Part shown: positions 46,887-55,559 of the stretch, piece after piece
Position numbering within the stretch: the first letter of the stretch is position 1
How the letters are laid out: every line of letters begins with the position of its first letter
Assembly (NCBI GenBank): GCA_902363805.1
Contig: CABJBF010000001.1
Coordinates: 310,001-374,000, forward strand
Source of the DNA: Eubacteriaceae bacterium
GTDB lineage: Bacteria > Bacillota > Clostridia > Lachnospirales > Lachnospiraceae
Direction: 5' to 3'
DNA length: 64,000 nucleotides
Translations under genes and position numbers: made by a program
Notes under the pieces: model-generated
Seen by the model: the letters and a program-made list of their open reading frames with translations, nothing else
The model's database searches: none
Told to the model about the DNA's origin: nothing

Positions 46887-46950
46887 AAAATCCCCATAAA
46901 ATTTGATTGTGCGATTTAAAAGCATAATTGAATTTTATGGGGATTTTTTT
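46887..46950 (+). terminator. Terminator of purC
   Basis: AAAATCCCCATAAAATT and AATTTTATGGGGATTTT form a 17-bp stem with a 26-nt loop and a T run of seven. Confidence 0.95.
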
Positions 46951-46978
46951 ATGTAATGATTATTCTAAAATAAATAAC

Positions 46979-47006
46979 TTGACATGTTACTAAATATATG
47001 TATAAT
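46979..47006 (+). promoter_or_regulatory. Promoter of the Rpn-type nuclease gene
   Basis: Consensus TTGACA (46979-46984), 16-bp spacer, consensus TATAAT (47001-47006), 75 bp before the start codon. Confidence 0.8.
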
Positions 47007-47081
47007 ATATAAAACATAAACAATATGAGGACAAAACAAAGGAGATACAAACATAAAATTATATAATGTAGGAGAAGGTTA

Positions 47082-47882
47082 ATGAAGAAATACGAAGAAT
47101 TAGATATTACAGACCCATTTATTTTTGCAAAAGTTATGAGTGATAAAAGATTATGCAAGCCATTATTAGAAAGTATATTGAATATAAAAATAAGGGATAT
47201 AGAATATGTAGATTATGAAGAAACAATTCAGATGACAATAAAATCAAAAGGAATAAGATTAGATATATATGTTGAGGATGATAATAATACAGTGTTTAAT
47301 CTTGAAATGCAGACAACAGCGTATAAAGAATTACCAAAAAGATCAAGATATTATCAGGGAGTTATAGATCTAAACATGATTGAAAAAGGTGAGCCATATG
47401 ATATACTTAAAGAAAGTTATGTCATATTTATTTGTACATTTGATTTCTTTGGAAAGAACAAATGTATTTATGAGTTTGAAAACTTATGTATAGATGATTG
47501 TGGAATTAAACTTAATGATGGAACGCATAAGATATTTTTAAACACAAAAGGGGATAAAAAAGGCATAAATAAAGAACTGAAATCATTATTGGAATATTTT
47601 GATGGCAAAGAACCGGAAAGTGATTTGACAAAACAAATTGATGAAAAGGTAATTGCAGTCAGAAAAAATACGAGATGGAGGCGAGAGTATATGTCGTTAC
47701 AGATGGAGATGAATCTGAAATATAGAGAGGGATTGAAGGCTGGAGAGGCAAAGGGTCAGGAGAATATAAACAAACTTAACACTATATTATTAGCAGAAAA
47801 AAGATATGACGATTTAGAAAAATCTGCTAAAGATATTGAGTATCAGAACAAATTAATGAAAGAGTATAAAATTATAGAGTAA
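47082..47882 (+). CDS. Rpn-family PD-(D/E)XK nuclease/transposase-like protein
   Basis: 266 aa. It opens ELDITDPFIFAKVMSDKRL, the typical start of the Rpn (RpnA-E, YhgA-like) family. The nuclease core is visible as GIRLDIYVED followed by VFNLEMQT, supplying the D and E-x-Q residues. After ~residue 210 a charged helical tail follows. Relatives are DNase-like proteins that promote RecA-independent recombination, often present in many copies and named transposases, although no terminal repeats are seen here. It has its own strong promoter and terminator and may mark the left border of the accessory region. Confidence 0.88.
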   Translation: MKKYEELDITDPFIFAKVMSDKRLCKPLLESILNIKIRDIEYVDYEETIQMTIKSKGIRLDIYVEDDNNTVFNLEMQTTAYKELPKRSRYYQGVIDLNMIEKGEPYDILKESYVIFICTFDFFGKNKCIYEFENLCIDDCGIKLNDGTHKIFLNTKGDKKGINKELKSLLEYFDGKEPESDLTKQIDEKVIAVRKNTRWRREYMSLQMEMNLKYREGLKAGEAKGQENINKLNTILLAEKRYDDLEKSAKDIEYQNKLMKEYKIIE

Positions 47883-47966
47883 AGGGCGAAACATTATATG
47901 TAAGAGTGATTAACCTGATATAATTATTATTTAACAGACAAAACTTAAAAGAATATTATACAACGA

Positions 47967-48018
47967 AAAATCCGGAATTAGAGGTGCGAATAAAGCAATC
48001 TAAATCCGGATATTTTTT
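47967..48018 (+). terminator. Terminator after the nuclease gene
   Basis: ATCCGGA...TAGA pairs with TCTA...TCCGGAT (arms near 47970-47982 and 47998-48011), followed by seven T. Confidence 0.88.
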
Positions 48019-48040
48019 TGAAAATATGTAAGAAAAACGC

Positions 48041-48089
48041 AGGGGTCAGTTTGTGAAAAAAATGAAAAAATTATCTGGTATAGTATTAG
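48041..48089 (+). promoter_or_regulatory. Shared promoter motif, copy 1
   Basis: AGGGGTCAGTTTGTGAAAAA followed by an A-rich stretch and an extended -10 (TGGTATAGT). A nearly identical 49-bp block lies at 54328-54376 with the same spacing. No good -35 hexamer is present; the conserved TCAGTTYGTGA would occupy that region and may bind an activator or alternative sigma factor. Confidence 0.65.
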
Positions 48090-48151
48090 TAAAGAAAGCA
48101 AAAATGGGGACTTAACAATGGTTGAGATTTAAATAAATGTAATATAAGTCA

Positions 48152-48176
48152 GGCAGAATTCATTTTGAATTCTGCC
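48152..48176. other. Perfect 11-bp hairpin before the Sel1-repeat gene
   Basis: GGCAGAATTCA and TGAATTCTGCC form a perfect stem with a TTT loop, 50 bp before the start codon at 48226. A weak TTGTTGTG follows, so it could be a terminator, or an attenuator between the promoter at 48041 and the gene. Confidence 0.6.
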
Positions 48177-48225
48177 TTGTTGTGAATATAAATATGATAT
48201 AATAAACATAGGAAAGGGGACATTA

Positions 48226-49329
48226 ATGAACGTACAACGTATTTTAGATGAAAAGATAAAAAATTATACACAAAATAACGGACAGAAATTGATTGAACAG
48301 ACATTGTGGAATAATTCAACAGTAGTTTATACAATAGAAGATAAGCAGAATATGGAAATGTCCCTTATCGCAATTTATTTAGAAAAAGAAAAAGCATATT
48401 TAAAAGATACAATAGAAAAAATATGCGAGGATAGTAAAAAAACAGAATATTTGGTAAAGTGCAACCAATGGACAACAGAAAAGCTTAATGAAGGACAGAT
48501 AATAGTTATTGAAACAGAAAAGATTACAACATTGATTGAAATTGCTTTAGATGAAAATATTACTTTGGCTGACAATACAGAAGAGGAAAAGAAAATCTGG
48601 CTATGTAATCTCATGGAAAACGTAACTGAATGCGTAGAATATATAATAAAAAAATATCCCAGATTTAATATTTACATAAATAATGAAGAAATTTGTATTA
48701 ATGAAGCAGGACAGGGAAAAATATTACTGTTTGATTTAATAAATAATGAAGTAAAAACAAATAACGAAGCATACGAAATTGTTACCATTTTTAAACAGGT
48801 AGCAAATGGTATGAACATAAAGTTCAGTATAAAAATTCAGGAACAGAAGATAGAAAATTTACGTAAGGAATGTCTTGAATATATTGAGAGACATAAGCGT
48901 AAAAATGAGAAAGATAAAAAATTATTTAAGGAGAATATAAAAAAAGCAAATAATGGAAATAAAGAATCAGAATTTGTAATTGGTTATTTATATGAAAATG
49001 GACGTGGCGTACCTCAAAATATAAATGAAGCCGTAAAATGGTATAGAAAATCGGCAAAAAAGAAATATACAAAGGCGCTTAATAATCTTGCTTATCTTTA
49101 TCAAAATGGGAACGGTGTAGAAAAAGACATAAGAAAAGCAGAAGAATTATTAAAAATGTCAGCAAAACAAGGTGATGACGTCGCGTGTTTAAATTTGGGG
49201 ATTTTATATCAGACAAATAATGAAATAAATATGGAAAACGCAAAATTCTGGTATAAAAAAGCAATGAATAAAGGGAATGAAGTAGCTGAAAGAATGTACA
49301 AGAGAATTCGTGAAAAAGAGAATTTATAA
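48226..49329 (+). CDS. Sel1-repeat protein with unusual N-terminal domain
   Basis: 367 aa, cytosolic. Residues ~235-360 contain three Sel1/TPR-like repeats (GYLYENGRGVPQNINEAVKWY, NLAYLYQNGNGVEKDIRKAEEL, NLGILYQTNNEINMENAKFWY), a protein-protein interaction scaffold. The first ~230 residues are unrecognised. The order of a helical stretch, YIIKKYPRFNIYINNEEI and KILLFDL recalls the region around the HRD and DFG motifs of protein kinases with the catalytic residues lost, but this is only a visual similarity. GGGGA precedes ATG 48226. It is the first gene of the kinase neighbourhood. Confidence 0.8.
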   Translation: MNVQRILDEKIKNYTQNNGQKLIEQTLWNNSTVVYTIEDKQNMEMSLIAIYLEKEKAYLKDTIEKICEDSKKTEYLVKCNQWTTEKLNEGQIIVIETEKITTLIEIALDENITLADNTEEEKKIWLCNLMENVTECVEYIIKKYPRFNIYINNEEICINEAGQGKILLFDLINNEVKTNNEAYEIVTIFKQVANGMNIKFSIKIQEQKIENLRKECLEYIERHKRKNEKDKKLFKENIKKANNGNKESEFVIGYLYENGRGVPQNINEAVKWYRKSAKKKYTKALNNLAYLYQNGNGVEKDIRKAEELLKMSAKQGDDVACLNLGILYQTNNEINMENAKFWYKKAMNKGNEVAERMYKRIREKENL

Positions 49330-49388
49330 ATAAAATTTACAAAAAAGAAAGCGTGCAATTTTTCATGGACAGGAAAAAGGGAGAAAAA

Positions 49389-50486
49389 ATGAAACATGTA
49401 AATACTACAGAAATGTATTTTAAAGTCATTAACTGTGAAGAGGCTGATGAATTAAAAGAAATAATTAATAAATACAGTCCGTACTACTCGAATTGGAGAG
49501 ATTATGTAAATAATGTAATGCTAAGCAATGGACTATCTTACGAAAAATTAGGTAAAATATGTGGATTTAGCAAAAATACTATTAAATCATGGGCAAAAAG
49601 TAACAAAGTGCCAAAATCCAGAGAAAGTTTTATAAAATTTGGAATGGGATTAAGATATAATTTTCAGGAAATTAATTTTATTTTACAAAGATATGGGAAA
49701 TATCCTAAACTGTATTCTAAATCATTAGAAGATGCAATCTGCATTTACGTCATATCTCATTATCCTAAGGACGAAAATGTAAATGCGTATGAAACTTATT
49801 TGAATATGAAGGAAAAATTCCTGGATGTATTAAAAACAAAAAATAAAAGAAGATATTTAAATGATTCAAAAAATAAAACAATAGATGTTGAGCAAATAAT
49901 AATAAATATGTCAGATGATGAAGAACTTTTTGATTTCATTAGAAAAAATGAAGTAGAGTTTTTTAATAGTTACTATAAACTGATAGATTATATTGAATCA
50001 TACGTTAAGGCTGAAAGCGTAGGAGGTTCTTACCATAGTCTTGTAAAAGATGAAAATTTGGACAAAGGATTTGAAAAGATGATTTCAAATTTAAAGAACT
50101 GGGGAGAGGTGCCAAACAGAAACAGGCTTATAGCACTTGGAATAAAATTGAATATGACAGGACCCGAAATAAATCAGCTTTTAAATTATGCAAATATGGA
50201 AAAACTATGTCCTAAAGATAAGATAGAGTGTATAATATTATATGTATTAGCAAATATTGATATTGCAAATCCATATTATCAGATAAATCACATGTCTATT
50301 GCGACACAATATACAGAAAATCCGGAAATGAAAAATAAATGCGAACGTCTTCTTATGGAATTGACAGGACTTAGAGAATCTGAGGAAATAAGAGAAGACG
50401 TAGAATTTTATATAAAAGATGCATTGGAATCCTTAGATATGGAAGATGAAGAAAATGGAATTTTGCAACTGTTTTTGGAAGGATAG
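49389..50486 (+). CDS. HTH protein with an internal duplication
   Basis: 365 aa, not recognised as a named family. Residues ~34-121 start with an XRE-like HTH (LSYEKLGKICGFSKNTIKSWA) and continue into a helical module (KSRESFIKFGMGLRYNFQEI). Residues ~205-290 repeat the same plan (PNRNRLIALGIKLNMTGPEI, then LCPKDKIECIILYVLANI), but the HTH half has diverged. The length between shared positions is conserved, so this is an old duplication. GGGAG lies 5 nt before ATG 49389. The exported-protein gene starts 3 bp after its stop. It is probably a regulator or adaptor linked to the kinase. Confidence 0.75.
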   Translation: MKHVNTTEMYFKVINCEEADELKEIINKYSPYYSNWRDYVNNVMLSNGLSYEKLGKICGFSKNTIKSWAKSNKVPKSRESFIKFGMGLRYNFQEINFILQRYGKYPKLYSKSLEDAICIYVISHYPKDENVNAYETYLNMKEKFLDVLKTKNKRRYLNDSKNKTIDVEQIIINMSDDEELFDFIRKNEVEFFNSYYKLIDYIESYVKAESVGGSYHSLVKDENLDKGFEKMISNLKNWGEVPNRNRLIALGIKLNMTGPEINQLLNYANMEKLCPKDKIECIILYVLANIDIANPYYQINHMSIATQYTENPEMKNKCERLLMELTGLRESEEIREDVEFYIKDALESLDMEDEENGILQLFLEG

Positions 50487-50489
50487 GAA

Positions 50490-51716
50490 ATGCTAAATAT
50501 AACTAGAAGTTTAAAATATATAATAAAAAAATATAATAAGATACTATATCTTAATATATATATGTTAGTTATTATAGGTTCATTATTAATTAGCACCAAA
50601 TGTAGTGCGGCGTTAAATGATATAGTGTATTTTGATTCTGATAATCAATTTTTAGAATATTTTAGTAAAAATATATATGATGAGCAAGATGATGAGTTGA
50701 ATCCTGATTTAGGATATAGATATAATGTTAAGTATTATGGATATAAGAATACAACTAGGACAAGTGATAAATTTTCTTGCTGTAAAAATAAATATAATGA
50801 AAATGTTTTGATAAAAAATATAGTACTAAATTATTCAGATAGAAAGAGAGAAGCATATGCAATAATCGCATTTGAAACAAACATTATCAATTATAGGACT
50901 AATGATTGCAAAATATATATAAATGGAGAGTTAGAAGATAGTGTTAAACTGTATAATGTAAATAATAGAATGATTGGATATTTACGAATTGATATCTTTT
51001 CTAGATGTATTAATTATAAAGTGGAAGTTGCAACTGTTGGAAAAGATGGAGAAAAACTTAGAACTGCAGTGGAAGTGGAATTGTATTATCCTTTAGTTAC
51101 AACAAAACAATTAATAAATAAAATAGAAAATACACAGGACAACAAAGGACTTAATATCGAGTGGAAAGATTTGGGAAAAGTGGAATCTTATTATGTATTT
51201 AGATCAAAACAAAAAGATGGAATATATGAATTGATAGGAAAAAAGAATTGGCCGCTTTTTACAGATAATGATGTCAAAAAAGGAAAGACATATTATTATC
51301 ACATTTTTGCAAATTTTGTAAATGGTGAAGAATTACAGTCTGATGATGTGGAAGGGATGTTAAGACAGGTTGACAATGTTAAGACAAACAAAACAAAATT
51401 AAATAAACCTAAAATACGAATAAAAAAGAAGTCAAGAAACTGGCAGATATATTGGGGAATTATATCTGATAAAAGTACTTGTATAGAAATTTATATGAAA
51501 AACGGTCGCGGAAAATATAAAAATTTTCGAAAAATAAACATAACAACAAATTTAAAGAAGAGGAAAAATAAAAAAGGAGCAGTAGGAATAACAAGCTCAA
51601 GGAAATCTTTAGTAAAGGGAGTAAAATACCAATTTAAGGCAAGGACATTTTATTATAAAAAAAATGGCAAAAAAGTATCAAGTAAATGGTCGAATGTTAT
51701 AAAATTAAAAGGCTGA
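50490..51716 (+). CDS. Exported protein with fibronectin-III-like modules
   Basis: 408 aa. A basic N-terminus and hydrophobic segment (YLNIYMLVIIGSLLISTKCSA, ~20-40) look like a signal peptide. The middle (residues ~45-200) is an unrecognised beta-rich domain. Residues ~205-290 (GLNIEWKDLGKVESYYVFRS) and 305-408 (NWQIYWGIISDKSTCIEIYM) look like two fibronectin-III-like modules rich in Lys. Translation is probably coupled to the HTH gene (3-bp gap, GGAAGGATAGGA). The role is unknown. Its place before the receptor-like kinase suggests an extracytoplasmic partner. Confidence 0.75.
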   Translation: MLNITRSLKYIIKKYNKILYLNIYMLVIIGSLLISTKCSAALNDIVYFDSDNQFLEYFSKNIYDEQDDELNPDLGYRYNVKYYGYKNTTRTSDKFSCCKNKYNENVLIKNIVLNYSDRKREAYAIIAFETNIINYRTNDCKIYINGELEDSVKLYNVNNRMIGYLRIDIFSRCINYKVEVATVGKDGEKLRTAVEVELYYPLVTTKQLINKIENTQDNKGLNIEWKDLGKVESYYVFRSKQKDGIYELIGKKNWPLFTDNDVKKGKTYYYHIFANFVNGEELQSDDVEGMLRQVDNVKTNKTKLNKPKIRIKKKSRNWQIYWGIISDKSTCIEIYMKNGRGKYKNFRKINITTNLKKRKNKKGAVGITSSRKSLVKGVKYQFKARTFYYKKNGKKVSSKWSNVIKLKG

Positions 51717-51729
51717 TAAAGTAACTACA

Positions 51730-51812
51730 GGAGGAAACAAAATGAACGAAGTTCATTTTCTATAAATGTTTCCGACGAATAGCCGCTGACTGAAGGGCGG
51801 GGGCAATACATA
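51730..51812 (+). promoter_or_regulatory. Leader element copy C, upstream of the kinase gene
   Basis: GGAAACA (51733-51739) pairs with TGTTTCC (51767-51773), enclosing the AAATGAAC-GAA-GTTCATTT hairpin. AGCCGCTGACTGAAGGGCGG and GGGCAATAC follow. A GGAGG site precedes an ATG at 51742 that could start the 7-residue peptide MNEVHFL. Compared with copy A, the T-A pair in the outer stem is here C-G, a compensatory change. Confidence 0.62.
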
Positions 51813-51829
51813 TTATTCAGGAGATAAAG

Positions 51830-53488
51830 ATGGACTCTATTATAGGCAGAACAATACTTGGATATAAGGTTATAGAGAGAATAGGTGCAGGCGGATTTGG
51901 TGATGTCTACAAAGTTGAAAGAAACAACATTATAGGTAATGTAACAAGAGCTTTGAAAGTCATCACTTTGCCAAGAGACAATGAATATATAGAAATATTA
52001 AATTCAATGGGTGGCGATAGGGAAAAAGCCGATACATATTTTCATAAAGAATTAGACAGGGTTGTAAATGAAATTCGTGTGTTTTCCATGATTTCTGAAA
52101 AAGACAACCACCATATTGTTTCGTACTATGAAAGCGATGTAGAAAAGGTTGGCGAATATAAATACAACATATACATTCTTATGGAATTTTTGACTCCACT
52201 TGACAAATGGATGCAAAATAACAACATAACAGTAGAAAATGCACTAGACATAGGAATCGGAGTAGCTGATGCTTTGGACATTTGCCATAAAAACGGAATA
52301 ATTCACAGAGATATTAAATTAAGCAACATATTTGTATCTAAGGATGGAGTATTTAAAATAGGTGATTTCGGTGTATCTAAAAATATAAATAATGCAACTA
52401 TGGCAAAGACAATCAAAGGAACACCAAATTATATAGCACCTGAGGTTTACATAGGAAAAAGCAAATATGATAGTTCAGTAGATAATTATTCTCTTGGAAT
52501 TCTGCTTTATTATTTGTTTAACAAATTAAGATTTCCGTATTATCCTAATTTTCCCAATGAGTACACACAGGAAGACTCGGATAAGGCATTTTATAAGAGA
52601 ATGAATTATGAAGAGGTAGAAAGTCCTGTTTGTGCACCTGAATGTGTTGCAAATATAATAAAAAAGGCAATTTCAGAGCGTACTAAAAGATATAGTAGTG
52701 CCAAAGAGTTGTCTAAAGATTTATTAGATGCTAAATCGAATTTAACGCAGAAAGAGTTGGAAACAAAGATAGGATTTGAACCAAGGGTTGCTGCGGATGA
52801 TTGGGTTGAAAATGATAAAGAACGAAGGCTTGTGCAGGATTTAAACGGAGATAGCGAAAGCACTGTTAGTTTTATCGAACAGGGAATTACCGTTTTTGAA
52901 AAAAGAGAAGAAGATAAAACCGGTAATTTGCAAAAAAGAAAATTAGTAATCGCAGGTTCGGTTTGCGTGATTTGTATAATCGTAGTAATTTTATTTGCAG
53001 GGAAAATGTTTTCGGACAGACCAAATAATGGTAATTCATCAGCAACGGCCGAAACATCAGAACAGGTAAATGAAAGTCAGAGCGAAGCATTAAAAGAAAA
53101 TAAAGAATCAGCGGTGGATGCTTTAAATGCAAATCAATCACAGCTGGATGAAAATTTAAACTCTGAATCCGGAGCAAATCAAGTAGAACCAAACCAAAAT
53201 TCTGAGCCTGAGGCAGGACAGATAAATAATAATCAAAATTCTGAACCTGGAGCAGGACAGATAGATAATAATCAAAATCCTGAAAATGTGACAGTAGTAG
53301 AGACTACAAAGAAAGCAAAAAAGAAAAAGCAGCAGCAGGCAACTAAGGTACAGGTTCAGGAAACAACGAGTGCTCCAAAACAGAATAATGTAACACAAAA
53401 AACAACTCAAAAACCGACACAAAAACCAACGCAAAAGCCAACGCAGAAAAAAGACGAGGATTTTGATTTTAAGAGTGTAGTTGAATAG
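51830..53488 (+). CDS. Transmembrane Ser/Thr protein kinase
   Basis: 552 aa. The Hanks-type kinase domain (residues ~8-290) is complete: GAGGFGDVYK (19-28), ATP-anchoring Lys43 (RALKVI), HRDIKLSN (catalytic Asp161), DFG (179-181) and APE (203-205). A single transmembrane helix (~368-388, VIAGSVCVICIIVVILFAG) is followed by an extracytoplasmic tail. That tail has NNQNSEPGAGQI-type repeats and a TQKPTQKPTQKP stretch that may span the wall. PASTA domains, typical for PrkC/StkP, are absent, so it is a different receptor-kinase type. No PP2C phosphatase gene is adjacent. A GGAGA ribosome binding site follows the leader element. Confidence 0.93.
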   Translation: MDSIIGRTILGYKVIERIGAGGFGDVYKVERNNIIGNVTRALKVITLPRDNEYIEILNSMGGDREKADTYFHKELDRVVNEIRVFSMISEKDNHHIVSYYESDVEKVGEYKYNIYILMEFLTPLDKWMQNNNITVENALDIGIGVADALDICHKNGIIHRDIKLSNIFVSKDGVFKIGDFGVSKNINNATMAKTIKGTPNYIAPEVYIGKSKYDSSVDNYSLGILLYYLFNKLRFPYYPNFPNEYTQEDSDKAFYKRMNYEEVESPVCAPECVANIIKKAISERTKRYSSAKELSKDLLDAKSNLTQKELETKIGFEPRVAADDWVENDKERRLVQDLNGDSESTVSFIEQGITVFEKREEDKTGNLQKRKLVIAGSVCVICIIVVILFAGKMFSDRPNNGNSSATAETSEQVNESQSEALKENKESAVDALNANQSQLDENLNSESGANQVEPNQNSEPEAGQINNNQNSEPGAGQIDNNQNPENVTVVETTKKAKKKKQQQATKVQVQETTSAPKQNNVTQKTTQKPTQKPTQKPTQKKDEDFDFKSVVE

Positions 53489-53505
53489 GAAAGAAGGGAT
53501 TATTT

Positions 53506-54168
53506 ATGAAAAAGAAATTAATGGTATTCTTTTTAGCACTTATGTTATGTGTAACAACAATTCCTGTGGCAGTTACAGCCAATACTCTGAAAGGAAAAAT
53601 TAACAATTCAGGATATAAGACAGAAAATGAAATTTATTTTAATCTTCCACATCGCGGATTGATGAAATACGATGTCGAAAGTGGCGATGCTGTTAAACTC
53701 AATTCACTAAAGCAAGGAGACGGATACAGTACATGGGGAGTGACAATCGTATCACATAAAGGTGAATGGTTATACGGAGAGTGGAACCAGACAACAGGAA
53801 CTGCATATAATGAGGAAAGTTATATTGTTAGAATAAATGCCAAAACAGGTAAAATAATTAAATTGGCAGAAGGAACCCAGCCTGTGGTAAAAGGAAAGAA
53901 AATCTATTTTTCCGGTTTAGATAAAGAAGAAGTTGATTTTGGAGAATACAATTACAAAAAATCAGAACAAAATTATGTTTGTGATTTGTATGGAAAACAT
54001 TTGAAAAAGACAAACAAAAAAATAAAAATTAAAAAAACAAATGAAATAGGCAAGAATTTTAAATTGTACAAAAAGTATAATGAAAAAGGCACAAAATATA
54101 ATATGAATGTCATATTGAAATTCCCTAACGGAAATAAAGAAATCATAGGCAAATATTTTGAATCCTAA
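53506..54168 (+). CDS. Small exported protein of unknown function
   Basis: 220 aa. Clear signal peptide (MKKKLMVFFLALMLCVTTI, cleavage likely after VTA near residue 25). The rest is beta-rich with short repeats such as GLMKYDVESGDAVKLNSL and YIVRINAKTGKIIKLAEG, like the strand pairs of a DUF5050-type or beta-propeller protein, but too short for a whole propeller. It begins 17 bp after the kinase stop with GAAGGGA upstream, so the two form one operon, ended by the terminator at 54275. It may be the ligand-binding partner of the kinase; this is inference from position. Confidence 0.75.
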   Translation: MKKKLMVFFLALMLCVTTIPVAVTANTLKGKINNSGYKTENEIYFNLPHRGLMKYDVESGDAVKLNSLKQGDGYSTWGVTIVSHKGEWLYGEWNQTTGTAYNEESYIVRINAKTGKIIKLAEGTQPVVKGKKIYFSGLDKEEVDFGEYNYKKSEQNYVCDLYGKHLKKTNKKIKIKKTNEIGKNFKLYKKYNEKGTKYNMNVILKFPNGNKEIIGKYFES

Positions 54169-54274
54169 AATTTATTGGAAAACATATAAATCATAAATTA
54201 GATGTGCAAATTTGAACTCAAAAATATATGAAAATATAATCCTAAACAAGAAATTGATTGCCATCAAATAAGGG

Positions 54275-54315
54275 GCGCCCTGGAAGTGAAAATGTAGCTT
54301 CCAGGGCGCTTTTTT
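54275..54315 (+). terminator. Strong terminator after the kinase operon
   Basis: Perfect 12-bp stem GCGCCCTGGAAG (54275-54286) with CTTCCAGGGCGC (54298-54309) and six T. Confidence 0.97.
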
Positions 54316-54327
54316 GCTGTATATGAT

Positions 54328-54376
54328 AGGGGTCAGTTCGTGAAAAAAATAAAAAATTTTAGTGGTATAATATGCA
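54328..54376 (+). promoter_or_regulatory. Shared promoter motif, copy 2
   Basis: AGGGGTCAGTTCGTGAAAAA, an A/T stretch, then an extended -10 TGGTATAAT. It matches the block at 48041-48089 with identical spacing. It would drive the coiled-coil gene at 54443. Confidence 0.7.
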
Positions 54377-54442
54377 TAACAAATCATTTAAATAATTTGT
54401 ACGAAATGAGAAGAAAAATAAATATGAAAAGGAGAAATGATT

Positions 54443-55468
54443 ATGAGTAAATTTACACAAAATGAAGAAACAGAGATTGTTAAAAGTGCGAGAGATATTA
54501 CTGCAACAATTGAGTATGAAGAAAGAGAGGTAAAAAGATTAAAATCAGAAAGCTTTAGTGAACCACCAGAGCCACCTGTGCGAAAGATACTTGAAAAAGC
54601 AAAAAAAGTTGAACCTAAATATCCTGAAAAGCCGCAAACTGCTTTAAAATATTCTGAATACTTTAAGGAAAGTATTGAGGAAAAATTAGCAAAGTTTTCT
54701 TTACCAGTAAAAATTTTACTTGGTATTGTTTCAATTCCTTTAATATCAACTGGAATTATTTTTTTAATACTAGTTATAATAGTTGCTGTTAGTTACAAAG
54801 ATTATATTATAAAAAAGAAAGAATTGAATAATCAATTAGCTAATTCTAAAGAATATTTACAGGCAGTTGCAAATGCAGAAAAAAAAGCACAGGATAAACA
54901 AAACGAATTAGAATAGAAAATACGTTTAGAGCAGGAGAAAATCGACAAAGAATATGCTACTCAGAAACAGCAATACGAAAGTGTTACACTTCCGAAATAT
55001 AATGAGGATCTTAATTTATGGAGTGTTAATCAAGAAAGAAAGATTGCAATTATTGAAGAGGAAATAAGATTAAATAAAGAGGCTTTAGATGAACTTTATG
55101 TAAATACAAAAATACTTTCGCTTACATATAGAGAACTGTGGATTTTAAGCTGGTTATATAATGATATGAGTACATCAGATCACGATATAAGATATGCTAC
55201 AGAATTGCTTGACCGAGATAGACAGAGATTAGCTACACAGGAAGCAGGAAATATAGTTCACAGATCTGTTGGACAAGTAGAGCAGACTATGAAGGTAGGA
55301 TTTAATGCAGTATATAATGCAATAGAAAAAGGTAATGAATTGCAGTTAGATACAATAAATAATCTATCAACAATGCGACGCAATATGAATACAGGAAATA
55401 TGATTGGAACAGTTCAGAGACATAACTCTAACAAAATGCTTGAACAAATGGTGAAGAAGAGACGTTAA
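54443..55468 (+). pseudogene. Coiled-coil membrane protein gene interrupted by an in-frame TAG
   Basis: The frame from ATG 54443 (AAAAGGAG 8 nt upstream) runs to a TAG at 54914-54916 and then stays open in the same frame to TAA at 55466-55468, 341 codons in all. The first part has a charged N-terminus, a double transmembrane segment (LLGIVSIPLISTGIIFLILV, about residues 91-117) and a coiled coil (KKKELNNQLANSKEYLQAV). The coiled coil continues after the TAG as KIRLEQEKIDKEYATQKQQY. The last part starts around YNDMSTSDHDIRYA and ends in a basic tail. A single change, for example CAG to TAG, would explain it. A sequencing error, recent inactivation or read-through remain open. The protein family is not recognised. 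Confidence 0.82.
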
Positions 55469-55476
55469 TAATATAA

Positions 55477-55515
55477 AATGCCACAGAAAATTAAGATTCT
55501 GTGGTATTTTATTTA
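55477..55515 (+). terminator. Terminator after the interrupted gene
   Basis: AATGCCACAGAA (55477-55488) pairs with TTCTGTGGTATT (55497-55508) and is followed by a T-rich tract. Confidence 0.85.
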
Positions 55516-55559
55516 TTTGAAATAATTGTAATCATCCTGCTTGAGTTATGTAAACTAAA

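Noticed and set aside
47082..47882. Insertion sequence based on the transposase-like Rpn protein
   Set aside because: No terminal inverted repeats or target duplication were found around it, and it has an ordinary promoter and terminator. It is kept as a stand-alone nuclease-family gene.
51742..51765. MNEVHFL as a conserved leader peptide gene
   Set aside because: Copy A extends it to 19 residues, copy C stops after 7, and copy B has lost the start codon while keeping base pairing. RNA structure explains the conservation better, although a peptide in A and C is not excluded.
54914..54916. TAG as a recoded sense codon (pyrrolysine or suppressor)
   Set aside because: TAG is used as a normal stop elsewhere in the window (for example after dnaE, tadA and dnaX's neighbours), and no recoding signal or pyl gene is seen. 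A mutation or sequencing error is simpler.
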